From an uncultured Lachnospiraceae bacterium (GTDB taxonomy: Bacteria; Bacillota; Clostridia; Lachnospirales; Lachnospiraceae): a stretch of DNA of 64,000 nucleotides. Numbering within the stretch: the first letter of the stretch is position 1; each line of letters starts with the position of its first letter. The position numbers and the translations under genes are program-made. This document shows, piece by piece, positions 8,470 to 17,875 of the stretch. The stretch lies in assembly GCA_910585295.1 (NCBI GenBank), contig CAJUDE010000037.1, forward strand, positions 62,001-126,000, given 5' to 3'. The notes below the pieces were generated by a model, which was given only the letters and a program-made list of their open reading frames with translations, did not search any database and was not told the DNA's origin.

Positions 8470-9425
8470 AAAAACCATTAATTATACTAACTGGCCCGAC
8501 TGCAGTTGGAAAAACCGAACTCTCCATCGCGCTTGCGCAGGCGGTCCATGGCGCTGTGATTTCTGCGGACTCTATGCAGGTGTACCGCCATATGGATATA
8601 GGCTCTGCCAAAATAACGCAAGAAGAGATGCATGGGGTACCCCATTATTTAATTGATATTTTGGAGCCGCAGGAGGAGTTCCATGTGGTGCGGTTCCAAG
8701 AACTTGCCAGGCAGTCCATGGAAAAAATTTATACAGAAGGGAAGGTCCCTATTGTGGTAGGAGGCACTGGATTCTATATCCAGGCATTGCTGTATGGGAT
8801 TGACTTTACAGAGCAGCAAGAGGACACACAATACCGTAAAGAACTTGAGCAGATTGCCAAGGAACAAGGGCCAGAGGCCCTCCATCGGATGCTGGGGCAG
8901 GTAGACCCGGAATCCGCAAAGTGCATCCATGAAAACAATGTGAAACGCGTGGTGCGGGCTTTGGAGTTTTACCATCTGTCAGGGCAGAAAATCTCAGAGC
9001 ATAATAAGCAGGAGCGGATGCGGGAATCTCCCTACCGTTTTGCCTATTTTGTCTTAAATGACGATAGGGAACGGCTCTATGGAAGGATTGACAAAAGGGT
9101 GGACGGCATGGTGGAAGAAGGGTTAGTGGAAGAAGTCCGCAGGTTAAAGGAAATGGGATGCCACAGGCATATGGTAGCTATGCAGGGGCTTGGTTACAAA
9201 GAAATACTAGAATACCTGGACAAAGATTGCAGCCTTGAAGAAGCTGTCTATAAAATCAAACGGGACACCAGGCACTTTGCCAAACGCCAGCTTACTTGGT
9301 TTCGGAGGGAGCGGGAGGTTATCTGGGTACAGAAGCCGGAATTTGGCTATGATAATGGAAAAATATTAGCATATATGCAAAAAATATTAGAGGAACAAAA
9401 GATTATCCCAAAAGAAACTCTGTGA
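8466..9425 (+). CDS. miaA: tRNA dimethylallyltransferase MiaA
   Basis: MiaA transfers a dimethylallyl group to N6 of adenosine 37 in tRNAs reading UNN codons. The 319-aa product has the P-loop GPTAVGKTEL at residues 9-18, the DSMQVYRHMDIGSAK segment near 37, and a basic C-terminal tRNA-binding region (DTRHFAKRQLTWFRRE near 270). Length is normal. The ATG overlaps the mutL stop as ATGA, a translational-coupling arrangement. mutL-miaA adjacency is widely conserved. Confidence 0.97.
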   Translation: MKKPLIILTGPTAVGKTELSIALAQAVHGAVISADSMQVYRHMDIGSAKITQEEMHGVPHYLIDILEPQEEFHVVRFQELARQSMEKIYTEGKVPIVVGGTGFYIQALLYGIDFTEQQEDTQYRKELEQIAKEQGPEALHRMLGQVDPESAKCIHENNVKRVVRALEFYHLSGQKISEHNKQERMRESPYRFAYFVLNDDRERLYGRIDKRVDGMVEEGLVEEVRRLKEMGCHRHMVAMQGLGYKEILEYLDKDCSLEEAVYKIKRDTRHFAKRQLTWFRREREVIWVQKPEFGYDNGKILAYMQKILEEQKIIPKETL

Positions 9426-9532
9426 TAATTTAGGGTATATAGGTAACTACGGAACTCAATCGTTTTATGAATTTCCTATCGATTCAAAAACTTTGAGAAG
9501 ACATATTTTCTCATGCAAAAGGTAAGGAATGC

Positions 9533-9628
9533 ATGTTAGCGCCATGGAAGCAAGACTCAAAGGACCATGGAAGCCTTTGCTGAACATGGGGCTTTGAGTC
9601 TTGCTGGAATGCTTGGCGCGCCTAGCAT
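9533..9628. repeat. Large nested inverted repeat in the miaA downstream gap
   Basis: The 322-nt gap from 9426 to 9747 contains no gene that I can support. Its main structure is an inverted repeat whose perfect core arms are GCAAGACTCAAAG (9550-9562) and CTTTGAGTCTTGC (9592-9604). Outside them GCGCCA (9539-9544) pairs with TGGCGC (9614-9619) and the pairing continues imperfectly to ATGTTAGC / TAGCAT. Inside them CCATG pairs with CATGG. There is no terminal T-run, so it is not a standard terminator. It could be a structured RNA or a small palindromic element. Confidence 0.7.
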
Positions 9629-9747
9629 TTCGGGCTTTTGTAGGATGAAAATATTTCAATAAAAGTGTAGTGATTGTATAGGAAATTTTGATAATTTACT
9701 TATTTCGCAATTACCTAACCTAAAGTATGGATAGAAAGGAACAGCAA

Positions 9748-11022
9748 ATGAAAGGAATCTATCAGGAACTTGGCATTTCCGAAAAAGTTTTTGAGTATGG
9801 GCAGCAATTTGAGGAGAAGTTAAAAGGGCGGTTTGCAGCGATTGACAGCACAGCGGAATATAACCAGCTAAAAGTAATAAAAGCAATGCAGGAATGCCGC
9901 GTCAGTGCAGAATGTTTTATGGGAAGCACTGGATATGGGTATAATGATTTAGGGAGGGACACATTAGAAGACGTCTATGCAAAATGTTTCCATGGAGAAG
10001 CGGCGCTGGTCCGCCCACAAATTACCTGCGGCACCCATGCGCTCACCCTCGCCCTTATGTCAAACCTGCGCCCTGGGGATGAGCTTTTGTCCCCGGCAGG
10101 GAAGCCATATGACACGCTAGAAGAAGTGATTGGCATACGCCCTTCTAAAGGCTCCCTTGCAGAATATGGGGTCACTTACCAGCAGGTAAACCTGCTTTCG
10201 GATGGAACCTTCGATTATGAAGCGATAAAAAAAGCAATCCATGGAAAAACAAAACTAGTGGCAATCCAAAGGTCCAAAGGCTACCAAACCAGGCCTACTT
10301 TTTCTGTAAAGCAGATTGGGGAATTGATTGCCTTTGTAAAAAAATGTAAGCCGGATGTTATTTGTATGGTAGACAATTGCTATGGCGAGTTTGTAGAGGA
10401 AAAAGAGCCGTTGGAAGTTGGGGCAGACATGATTGTGGGTTCCCTGATTAAGAACCCAGGGGGCGGCCTTGCCCCTGTGGGCGGGTATATTGCGGGGAAA
10501 AAAGAGTGTGTGGAACATGCGGCGTACCGCCTGACTTCTCCAGGGCTTGGCAAAGAAGTGGGCGCGTCCCTGGGCGTTACCCAGTCTTTTTACCAGGGGC
10601 TGTTCTTAGCGCCGACTGTCGTGGCTTCCGCTTTAAAAAGCGCCATTTTCGCTGCAAATATTTATGAAAGCCTTGGCTTTCCCGTAATACCAAACGGCAT
10701 GGAAAGCCGCCATGACATAATTCAGGCAGTCACATTAAATTCCCCGGAAGCCCTGGTGGCATTCTGCAAAGGGATTCAGGCAGCGGCCCCAGTGGACAGC
10801 CATGTAACCCCAGAACCTTGGGCAATGCCAGGATATGACGATGAAGTGATAATGGCGGCAGGCGCCTTTATCCAGGGGGCTTCCATTGAATTAAGCGCGG
10901 ACGGCCCTTTGCGCCCGCCTTATGCCGTTTATTTCCAGGGCGGTCTGACCTGGCACCATGGAAAGCTTGGGATTTTAATGTCGCTGCAAAAATTATATGA
11001 AGCCAGGTTAGTGCAATTATGA
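9748..11022 (+). CDS. Methionine gamma-lyase family (YnbB-like) PLP enzyme
   Basis: This matches the family once labelled aluminium-resistance protein, a fold-type I PLP enzyme related to cystathionine gamma-synthase/methionine gamma-lyase. Visible landmarks are MGSTGYGYNDLGRDTLE near residue 58, the cofactor-loop RPQITCGTHAL, and the probable PLP lysine in GSLIKNPGGGLAP near residue 238. The substrate is not established. I place the start at ATG 9748 because GAAAGGAAC lies 8 nt upstream; an in-frame ATG at 9727 has no ribosome site. The product is then 424 aa. It follows miaA in many Firmicutes, although here a 322-nt gap with a large inverted repeat intervenes. Confidence 0.88.
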   Translation: MKGIYQELGISEKVFEYGQQFEEKLKGRFAAIDSTAEYNQLKVIKAMQECRVSAECFMGSTGYGYNDLGRDTLEDVYAKCFHGEAALVRPQITCGTHALTLALMSNLRPGDELLSPAGKPYDTLEEVIGIRPSKGSLAEYGVTYQQVNLLSDGTFDYEAIKKAIHGKTKLVAIQRSKGYQTRPTFSVKQIGELIAFVKKCKPDVICMVDNCYGEFVEEKEPLEVGADMIVGSLIKNPGGGLAPVGGYIAGKKECVEHAAYRLTSPGLGKEVGASLGVTQSFYQGLFLAPTVVASALKSAIFAANIYESLGFPVIPNGMESRHDIIQAVTLNSPEALVAFCKGIQAAAPVDSHVTPEPWAMPGYDDEVIMAAGAFIQGASIELSADGPLRPPYAVYFQGGLTWHHGKLGILMSLQKLYEARLVQL

Positions 11023-11053
11023 GAATATTTATGATTTTTTAACAATATATTAG

Positions 11054-11082
11054 TATACATGTCCCTTTTTTTGTGCTAAAAT
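11054..11082 (+). promoter_or_regulatory. Probable promoter of the radC-mreBCD unit
   Basis: TATACA at 11054-11059 and TAAAAT at 11077-11082 are 17 nt apart, with an extended -10 TGC. It is the only reasonable sigma-A site in the 107-nt gap before radC, and the -35 is weak. Confidence 0.45.
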
Positions 11083-11129
11083 AAAATGTAAAACTTTTTC
11101 CTTGGCTTTGAGAGAGTGAAAGGAAAGTT

Positions 11130-11822
11130 ATGGATACACACATTACAATGAAAGAAATGCCGGAATCTGAGAAACCAGTGGAAAAATGTTTCCGTTATGG
11201 CGCCCAGACATTATCGGACGCGGAACTTTTGGCAGTGATACTAAAAAGCGGCACAAAGGGCATGACGGCATTGCAGCTCGCTCAGTTCTTTTTGTCCAAA
11301 AAGGACAAAAACCTCCTGAACTTAAACAGCATGCGGCTGGAAGAGATGCAGGAGATTCCTGGGATTGGGCAAGTAAAGGCTGCGCAGCTTAAGTGCATTG
11401 CAGAGCTTGCCAGGCGCGTTACGCAGGCCAGCAGGTTTAAAGAAGTACGGCTGAACGACCCTGCAAGCATTGCTGCCTATTACATGGAGTCCCTTCGGCA
11501 TGAAACGAAAGAAAATCTGTTATTATCAATGTTCGACGCAAAGAGCGGCCTTTTAGGTGATGAAATTATTTCCATTGGCACGGTGTCTAACTCACTGGTA
11601 TCGCCAAGGGAAATTTTCCTGAAAGCGTTGGAATATAAGGCGGTGCATATTGTGCTTCTCCACAACCATCCCAGCGGGGACCCTGCCCCAAGCGAGGCAG
11701 ACTTAGCGGTAACTAAGCGTGTGGCAGACAGTGGGATGGTTCTTGGGATCGCCCTTGCAGACCACATTATTATTGGTGATAACAACTATATAAGCTTTAG
11801 AGAAAATGGCCTTTTAGGTTGA
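11130..11822 (+). CDS. radC: RadC family JAB1/MPN domain protein
   Basis: The 230-aa product has an N-terminal helix-hairpin-helix region (EIPGIGQVKAAQLKC near residue 75) and a C-terminal JAMM metalloprotease-like domain with the metal motif HNHPSGDPAPSEAD near 177. Despite its name, a role in DNA repair is not firmly shown for the family. It starts the cell-shape unit: mreB begins 18 nt after its stop, an order common in Firmicutes. GAAAGGAAAG precedes the ATG. Confidence 0.95.
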   Translation: MDTHITMKEMPESEKPVEKCFRYGAQTLSDAELLAVILKSGTKGMTALQLAQFFLSKKDKNLLNLNSMRLEEMQEIPGIGQVKAAQLKCIAELARRVTQASRFKEVRLNDPASIAAYYMESLRHETKENLLLSMFDAKSGLLGDEIISIGTVSNSLVSPREIFLKALEYKAVHIVLLHNHPSGDPAPSEADLAVTKRVADSGMVLGIALADHIIIGDNNYISFRENGLLG

Positions 11823-11839
11823 GGAAAGGAACGTAGATT

Positions 11840-12859
11840 ATGTCAGCAAATGTTTATGGAATTGATTTGGGCACTTGTAATTTAAAAGTATTTTGTAAAG
11901 CAACTGGGAAAGTAATCAATGAGAAAAATGCCATCGCGCTTGTGAATAAGAACCATTTGTATTCTTTTGGGAATGATGCATACGCCATGTATGAAAAGGC
12001 TCCAGATTCCATTAAGGTATCGTTCCCAGTGGTGAATGGCGTGATTGCAGATTATAACAATATGCAGACAATGATTGGCGAGGTTCTGGAAAAACATGTA
12101 AAAAACCATGTGAAGGGGGCAGAATTTATTGTCGCTGTCCCTACAGACATCACAGAAGTGGAGAAAAAGGCATTTTTCGACTTATTTTACAAAAGCCGTT
12201 TTAAGCCCAAAAGCGTGCTGCTTTGTGAGAAGCCTATTGCCGATGCCGTTGGGCTGGATTTGGATGTGAACTCCCCAACGGGATTTATGATTGTGAACAT
12301 TGGCGCAGATACCACGGAGATTTCTGTTATTTCCCTGGGCGGCTTGGTATTAAGCGACCTTTTGCATTTTGGGGGAAGGCGCATTGACGAGTCCATTATT
12401 AATCAAATGAAGCGCAAGTTTGGGCTGGTTATTGGGCAAAAGACAGCCATGTATTTAAAAGAGACATTGGGATGCGCCCTTCCAGAGGAAGAGGAGGGAA
12501 GCGCAGTCATTGTAGGCCGCGACGTGGTGAGCGGGCTGCCAATTGAAATGGAAGTTTCTTCCTCTGTCATTTATGAAGCAATCAAAGACAACCTGAATTC
12601 TATCTGTAATTCCATTAAGATGATTTTGGAGAAAACGCCGCCAGAATTGGCGAAAGACATTATCCATTCTGGAATCTACATTACTGGCGGGTCATCCAAA
12701 ATCAAACGGCTGGACGAGCTGTTCTCACAGATTACAAATATCAGGGTAAACACTTGTGAACTTCCAGAGGAAAGCGCAGTAAGGGGACTGAATAAAATTG
12801 TTTCTGATGAAAAATTCAGGAAACTGGCTTTTAGCATGAAAGCCAGAATTTATAAATAA
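11840..12859 (+). CDS. mreB: Rod shape-determining protein MreB, with altered phosphate loops
   Basis: MreB is the bacterial actin that guides lateral wall synthesis with MreC, MreD, RodA and PBP2, and its place directly before mreC and mreD fixes the call. The 339-aa length is normal. The N-terminal phosphate-1 loop reads GIDLGTCNLKVF. The phosphate-2 loop, usually DIGGGTT, reads NIGADTT (Asn153, Ala156, Asp157), so the aspartate expected to contact Mg-nucleotide is Asn. The adenosine region reads TGGSSKIKRLDELF rather than the usual TGGGALLRG. The actin fold is probably kept, but nucleotide hydrolysis may differ from standard MreB. Confidence 0.9.
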   Translation: MSANVYGIDLGTCNLKVFCKATGKVINEKNAIALVNKNHLYSFGNDAYAMYEKAPDSIKVSFPVVNGVIADYNNMQTMIGEVLEKHVKNHVKGAEFIVAVPTDITEVEKKAFFDLFYKSRFKPKSVLLCEKPIADAVGLDLDVNSPTGFMIVNIGADTTEISVISLGGLVLSDLLHFGGRRIDESIINQMKRKFGLVIGQKTAMYLKETLGCALPEEEEGSAVIVGRDVVSGLPIEMEVSSSVIYEAIKDNLNSICNSIKMILEKTPPELAKDIIHSGIYITGGSSKIKRLDELFSQITNIRVNTCELPEESAVRGLNKIVSDEKFRKLAFSMKARIYK

Positions 12860-12873
12860 GGGTGCAATCATTT

Positions 12874-13746
12874 ATGAAACGTAAATCAAACAAACATTCT
12901 ATTCCAACAAAATATACGCTTCTGATATTGACAGGTTTTTGCATTATCGTCATGTTTGTCAGCTTTACACTGAACCTGTCCGGCGGGCCGTTGAACACAG
13001 TGGCAGGGTATGTGTTTGTGCCTATGCAAAAAGGGCTTAATTCTATTGGGAGCTGGTTTTTATCCAGGGCAGACGACCTAAAGTCGCTGCGGGATGTGAT
13101 GCAGGAAAATAAAGAACTGCAGGCGGAAGTGGACAGGCTTACCCAGGAATTGAACACGATTAATCTAGAACAGTACGAGTTGGATAACCTCCGGGAATTG
13201 ATGGAATTGGATCAGAAATACCCAAGCTATGAAAAAGTGGCGGCAAGGGTGATTGGCAATGCCGGGGGGAATTGGTTCAGTATCTTCCTCATTGACAAGG
13301 GGAGCAAAGACGGCATAGAAAAAGACATGAATGTAATCGCTGGAAGCGGGTTGGTAGGGATTGTGATAGATACGGGGCCCAATTATGCAAAAGTCCGCTC
13401 CATTATCGACGACGCCAGCAACGTTAGCAGCATGGCGCTGTCCACAGCGGACCGCTGCGTTATCAGCGGGAACCTTGCCACCATGAACGAACACCAGGTC
13501 ATAGAGTTTACTGATTTGAAGTGCGAAGACGATGCCATTCAGAGCGGGGAGCAGATGGTGACTTCCCATATCAGCGATAAATACCTGGAAGGCATTTTAA
13601 TTGGATATGTCAGTGAAATTGAACGGGATTCTAACAACCTGACCTATTCTGGGACGATTACGCCTGCCGTGGATTTTCAGCATTTACAGGAAGTATTGGT
13701 GATACTGGATAAGAAAACGGTGCAGGAAGGCCAGGAGGGGAACTAA
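12874..13746 (+). CDS. mreC: Rod shape-determining protein MreC
   Basis: MreC is a bitopic membrane protein bridging cytoplasmic MreB and the periplasmic wall-synthesis enzymes. The product (290 aa) has a basic N-terminus, one membrane helix at about residues 11-31 (LLILTGFCIIVMFVSF), a coiled coil at about 65-105 and the two-barrel MreC domain. I choose ATG 12874, with AAGGGTG 9 nt upstream, over a GTG at 12862 that has no ribosome site. mreD follows 1 nt after the stop. Confidence 0.95.
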   Translation: MKRKSNKHSIPTKYTLLILTGFCIIVMFVSFTLNLSGGPLNTVAGYVFVPMQKGLNSIGSWFLSRADDLKSLRDVMQENKELQAEVDRLTQELNTINLEQYELDNLRELMELDQKYPSYEKVAARVIGNAGGNWFSIFLIDKGSKDGIEKDMNVIAGSGLVGIVIDTGPNYAKVRSIIDDASNVSSMALSTADRCVISGNLATMNEHQVIEFTDLKCEDDAIQSGEQMVTSHISDKYLEGILIGYVSEIERDSNNLTYSGTITPAVDFQHLQEVLVILDKKTVQEGQEGN

Positions 13747-13747
13747 C

Positions 13748-14272
13748 ATGAGGCTTAGGCGTAAATTAGCTGTATTTTTAATTATTGCAATATGCTTCCT
13801 GTTGCAAAGCACGTTTTTCCAGGCATTGGCTTTTGCATCCATTTCACCTAACCTGTTGATTGTCGTCACCTCTTCTTTTGGCTTTATGAGGGGCAGGAAG
13901 GAAGGGATGTGGATAGGGTTCTTTTGCGGGCTGCTGCTGGACATTTTCTTTGGAAGCGTAATCGGTTTTTATGCCTTGATTTATTCCTATATAGGTTATG
14001 TCAATGGTTTTTTCCGTAAGATGTTCTTCCCAGACGACATTAAGCTTCCATTGATACTGATTGCATTAAGTGATTTTTCATGTAATGTGATGGTTTACTT
14101 GTTTCTGTTTTTCTTAAGGGGGAAATTCAGGTTCAATTATTATCTATTGCACATTATACTGCCAGAACTGGTGTATACCATACTGATAACAATTGTCCTG
14201 TATTTCATTATCCTAAAGGTGAACCAGAGGCTGGAAATGATTGAACGAAGGAGTGCTAGTAAATTTGTTTGA
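13748..14272 (+). CDS. mreD: Rod shape-determining protein MreD
   Basis: The 174-aa integral membrane protein has about five to six hydrophobic helices and the MreD-type central segment with a DIFFGSVIGFYALIYSYIGY stretch. It works with MreC and the RodA-PBP2 synthase. It begins 1 nt after mreC and its end overlaps the PBP2 start by 8 nt, so the whole mre-pbp group is tightly packed and probably translationally coupled. Confidence 0.93.
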   Translation: MRLRRKLAVFLIIAICFLLQSTFFQALAFASISPNLLIVVTSSFGFMRGRKEGMWIGFFCGLLLDIFFGSVIGFYALIYSYIGYVNGFFRKMFFPDDIKLPLILIALSDFSCNVMVYLFLFFLRGKFRFNYYLLHIILPELVYTILITIVLYFIILKVNQRLEMIERRSASKFV

Positions 14273-17153
14273 GTCCATTAAAAATTTTGGTAAAAAATTA
14301 ATCACCTCCCGGCTGTTTGTGCTTAGTGTGCTGATGGTAATCCTATTTGGGATATTATTGCAGCGTATTTTTGTGCTGCAAATTATCAATGGGGAAGAAT
14401 ATATGGATAATTATACGCTGCGTATCCAAAAAGAGCGTATCACTTCCGGGACGCGGGGCAGCATCTATGACCGCAATGGCAAATTGCTTGCCTATAATGA
14501 ACTATCCTATTCCGTGACCATTGAGGACAATGGCACATACAGCAGCTCAGAGGAAAAGAACAAGCTGCTAAATGAAGAATTAAACACTGTGATCCATATG
14601 ATTGAAGGGAAAGGGGATTCTATCACCAATACGTTTGGCATCCAAAAGCATGGGAAAGGCGCATATGAGTTTAACCTGACAGGGAAGGCTTTGAAGCGTT
14701 TCCTGGCGGATGTTTATGGGCATACCAAAATAGAAGAATTAAAATATAATAAGAAATTGGGCTACAATGAAGGCGCCGCAACGCCAGAACAGGTAATTTC
14801 TTATTTGCAGGATGGATTTGGCATTCACGTGAAAGGGAAAGAAAAGCAAGGGAAAGATAAGAAAGACGTAGTGTTTTATACAGAAGAGGAAGCTTATAAA
14901 ATCCTGATTTTGCGCTATGCCATTTCCCAGAACAGCTACCAGCGTTATGTCCTGACCACCATTGCCCAAAATGTCAGCGATGAAACAGTAGCGGTCATCA
15001 AGGAAAATTCTGAGGAGCTCCAAGGGATTGACATTATGGAAGACAGCATACGCAAATATGTGGACAGCATTTATTTTTCCCATATTATTGGCTATACAGG
15101 CAAAATCTCCCAGGCGGAATACGACGAGCTTTCCAAAGAAAATGACAGCTACACATTAAACGATGTGATCGGAAAATCAGGCATTGAACAGGTAATGGAC
15201 CAGGAATTGCAGGGGACGAAAGGGACGGAGAAATTCTATGCGGACAGCGTGGGGCGCATCACTGAAATGATTGAGAAGGTGGAGGCCTCCTCTGGAAACG
15301 ATATCTACCTGTCTATGGACGCGGAATTGCAAAAAGCAGTCTATAAAATGTTAGAGCAGGAGCTTGCCGGCATTTTGTATGCCAATATTGAAAATATCAA
15401 AGAATATGACACCAGCACTGGTTCAGCATCTGATATCAAAATACCAATTGACGACGTATTCTTTGCATTGCTGAATAATAACGTGTTAGATATTGACCAT
15501 CTAAATGCAGAAGACGCCAAGATGGTGGAACAGCAAGTCTACAGCGCATTCTTAAGCAAACAAGATTCTGTGCTGAATGGGCTGCAGCAACAATTTTCTT
15601 CCCCCGTCCCAGCCTCTTACGAAAATTTAGGCCGGGAACAGCAGATGTATATGAGTTATATCCTGTCTATGTTGGAAGAAGATGAAATTTTCTTAACAGA
15701 TAAAGTAGATACGGAAGATGAAGTATACAAAGCTTGGAAAAATGATACCGTCAGCTTGTGCGAATACCTGCGGCGCGCAATCTCCATGGATTGGATTGAC
15801 ATTACGAAATTTGACACAGAATCCAGGTATTCAGATTCAACAGAAATATACGACGCGCTTGTCTCTTATATTATAGAAGAATTAAAAAAAGACCGGGAAT
15901 TCAGCAAGAAAATTTATAAATTCATGATTAACCAGGAATTGATATCTGGAACGCAAATTTGCCTTTTGCTGTTTGAGCAAGGGGTGCTGCAGGAGCAGGA
16001 TGGGGATTTGACGGCGCTCCAAACCGGGAATTTAAGCGCCTATAATTTTATGCGCGACAAAATAAAAAACCTTCAAATCACGCCGGCACAGCTTGCCCTA
16101 GACCCCTGTACTGCAAGCTGCGTTATGATAAACACTAAGACAGGGGAACTCCTTGCATGTGTGACTTACCCGGGGTATGACACGAACCGGCTTGCAAATA
16201 CTGTGGATTCCGAATATTTTGCCAGCCTGCAGCAAGATTTATCCATTCCCCAGTATAATAATGCTACCCAGCAGCGTACAGCGCCTGGCTCAACTTTTAA
16301 GCCAGTCACCGCCGCAGCCGCACTGACAGAAGGGGTAATCAGCGTTAGTGAGCCAATCGCCACCAAAGGCGAATATACGGAAATAAACCCTTCGCCCAAA
16401 TGCTGGATTTACCCAGGAAGCACCCATGGTTCCATCAATGTCTCGGAAGCTATCCGGGATTCCTGCAACTACTTTTTCTATGAACTTGGATACCGTATGA
16501 GTTCATCGGGAGGCGTTTACAATGAAAACAAAGGGATTGCCACCATACAGAAGTATGCAGAGCTTTTTGGGCTGAACGAAAAGACCGGGATTGAGATACC
16601 GGAGAATGAGCCGCATATAGCGGATGAATACCCGATTACTTCTTCCATTGGGCAAAGTAACCATAACTTCACAACTACCCAGCTTGCTAGGTACTTAACG
16701 GCAGTGGCAAGCAGCGGGGATATTTATAAACTCACCCTTTTGGATAAGGAAACTACCTCAGACGGGACTTTGGTAAAAGAATTTAAGCCAGAAGTCATAC
16801 GGAAAATCACAGAGGTATCGAATTTTTCCTGGGATGCCATCCATAACGGGATGCGGATGGTTGCGGAAAATAATAAGTCGTTCAAAGACTTCCCAATTGC
16901 AGTGGCCGGCAAGACAGGTACTGCACAGCAGATCCCTACCAGGGCAAACCACGCGCTGTTTATTGGCTATGCGCCGTTTGACAATCCTGAAATTGCCATT
17001 GCCACGCGGATTGCGTATGGCTACACATCTGCCAATGCAGCGGAAGTTTCCAGCAATATTTTAAAATATTACTTTAAGCTTGCAGATAAAGACACCTTAT
17101 TGAATGGACAGGCAGAAGAAATCGAAAGTACTGCAAATGGGTTTACGGATTAA
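14265..17153 (+). CDS. mrdA: Penicillin-binding protein 2 (transpeptidase) with large internal insertion
   Basis: This is the class B PBP of the elongation machinery, cross-linking peptidoglycan made by RodA. An N-terminal membrane helix (about residues 16-38) and the dimerisation domain (RGSIYDRNGKLLAYN) come first. The transpeptidase domain has the serine motif STFK, SCN, and GKTGTAQ in order. The product is about 962 aa, far longer than the usual 600-700. The excess is an acidic helical stretch of roughly 270 residues between the segment DAELQKAVYKMLEQELAG and the strand CVMINTKTGELLA. I take TTG 14265, 11 nt after AAGGAG, as start; a TTG at 14241 lacks a site. It overlaps mreD by 8 nt. 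Confidence 0.94.
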   Translation: MFESIKNFGKKLITSRLFVLSVLMVILFGILLQRIFVLQIINGEEYMDNYTLRIQKERITSGTRGSIYDRNGKLLAYNELSYSVTIEDNGTYSSSEEKNKLLNEELNTVIHMIEGKGDSITNTFGIQKHGKGAYEFNLTGKALKRFLADVYGHTKIEELKYNKKLGYNEGAATPEQVISYLQDGFGIHVKGKEKQGKDKKDVVFYTEEEAYKILILRYAISQNSYQRYVLTTIAQNVSDETVAVIKENSEELQGIDIMEDSIRKYVDSIYFSHIIGYTGKISQAEYDELSKENDSYTLNDVIGKSGIEQVMDQELQGTKGTEKFYADSVGRITEMIEKVEASSGNDIYLSMDAELQKAVYKMLEQELAGILYANIENIKEYDTSTGSASDIKIPIDDVFFALLNNNVLDIDHLNAEDAKMVEQQVYSAFLSKQDSVLNGLQQQFSSPVPASYENLGREQQMYMSYILSMLEEDEIFLTDKVDTEDEVYKAWKNDTVSLCEYLRRAISMDWIDITKFDTESRYSDSTEIYDALVSYIIEELKKDREFSKKIYKFMINQELISGTQICLLLFEQGVLQEQDGDLTALQTGNLSAYNFMRDKIKNLQITPAQLALDPCTASCVMINTKTGELLACVTYPGYDTNRLANTVDSEYFASLQQDLSIPQYNNATQQRTAPGSTFKPVTAAAALTEGVISVSEPIATKGEYTEINPSPKCWIYPGSTHGSINVSEAIRDSCNYFFYELGYRMSSSGGVYNENKGIATIQKYAELFGLNEKTGIEIPENEPHIADEYPITSSIGQSNHNFTTTQLARYLTAVASSGDIYKLTLLDKETTSDGTLVKEFKPEVIRKITEVSNFSWDAIHNGMRMVAENNKSFKDFPIAVAGKTGTAQQIPTRANHALFIGYAPFDNPEIAIATRIAYGYTSANAAEVSSNILKYYFKLADKDTLLNGQAEEIESTANGFTD

Positions 17154-17170
17154 AGTTTGGAGGGATAAAT

Positions 17171-17854
17171 TTGTCAAAACCTGTAGTATTAAAGAGCAAT
17201 AAATATGGAATTAATTTGATACTGGACAAAGACATGGATTTTGAAGAACTGCTGGGCTGTATTTTGGAGCGTTTTAAGGAATCGGAAGGGTTTTTCAAAG
17301 GCGCGAAAATGGCGATTTCTTTCGACGGCAGGAAATTGACCCAGGAAGAGGAATTCAGGATTATAGATACGATTACAGACAACACTTCTGTGAACATTAT
17401 TTGCATCCTGGATAACGATGCGCTTAGAGAAGAGCTGACCAGGCAGAAGATAGAGCGGTTTGAGGAAGAATGCTCGGGCAAAACCGGAGAATTTTATAAG
17501 GGGACCCTCCGGTCTGGGCAGGTGCTGGATTGCGAGAGCAGCGTAGTTGTCCTGGGGGACATTAATCCAGGGGCAAAAGTGATTTCCAAAGGCAATATCG
17601 TTGTGCTGGGGGCATTGAAAGGGATTGCCTACGCGGGGGCGAACGGCAATGAACAGACCTTTGTGGCTGCATTGGAGATGGATCCAATCCAGATAAAAAT
17701 TGGGGAAATTATTGGCAGAAGCGCAGATAAGCCGGCTGCCGGGAAAAAACGCATCAGGAAAGCCAAGGTTGTGGTGGAGCCGCAGGTGGCAATTGTAAAA
17801 GATGGGAATATTTATATTGAGCCAATTACAAAGGGCCTTTTGAATAACATATAA
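17171..17854 (+). CDS. minC: Septum site-determining protein MinC
   Basis: MinC inhibits FtsZ assembly away from midcell. The 227-aa product has an N-terminal domain and the C-terminal beta-helix, recognisable by VVVLGDINPGAKVISKG and IVVLGALKGIAYAGANGN around residues 125-160. The start is TTG at 17171 with GGAGGG 6 nt upstream. It is followed 21 nt later by minD and then minE. Confidence 0.95.
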   Translation: MSKPVVLKSNKYGINLILDKDMDFEELLGCILERFKESEGFFKGAKMAISFDGRKLTQEEEFRIIDTITDNTSVNIICILDNDALREELTRQKIERFEEECSGKTGEFYKGTLRSGQVLDCESSVVVLGDINPGAKVISKGNIVVLGALKGIAYAGANGNEQTFVAALEMDPIQIKIGEIIGRSADKPAAGKKRIRKAKVVVEPQVAIVKDGNIYIEPITKGLLNNI

Positions 17855-17875
17855 AAAGCAGGAGGATGTAGTAGG

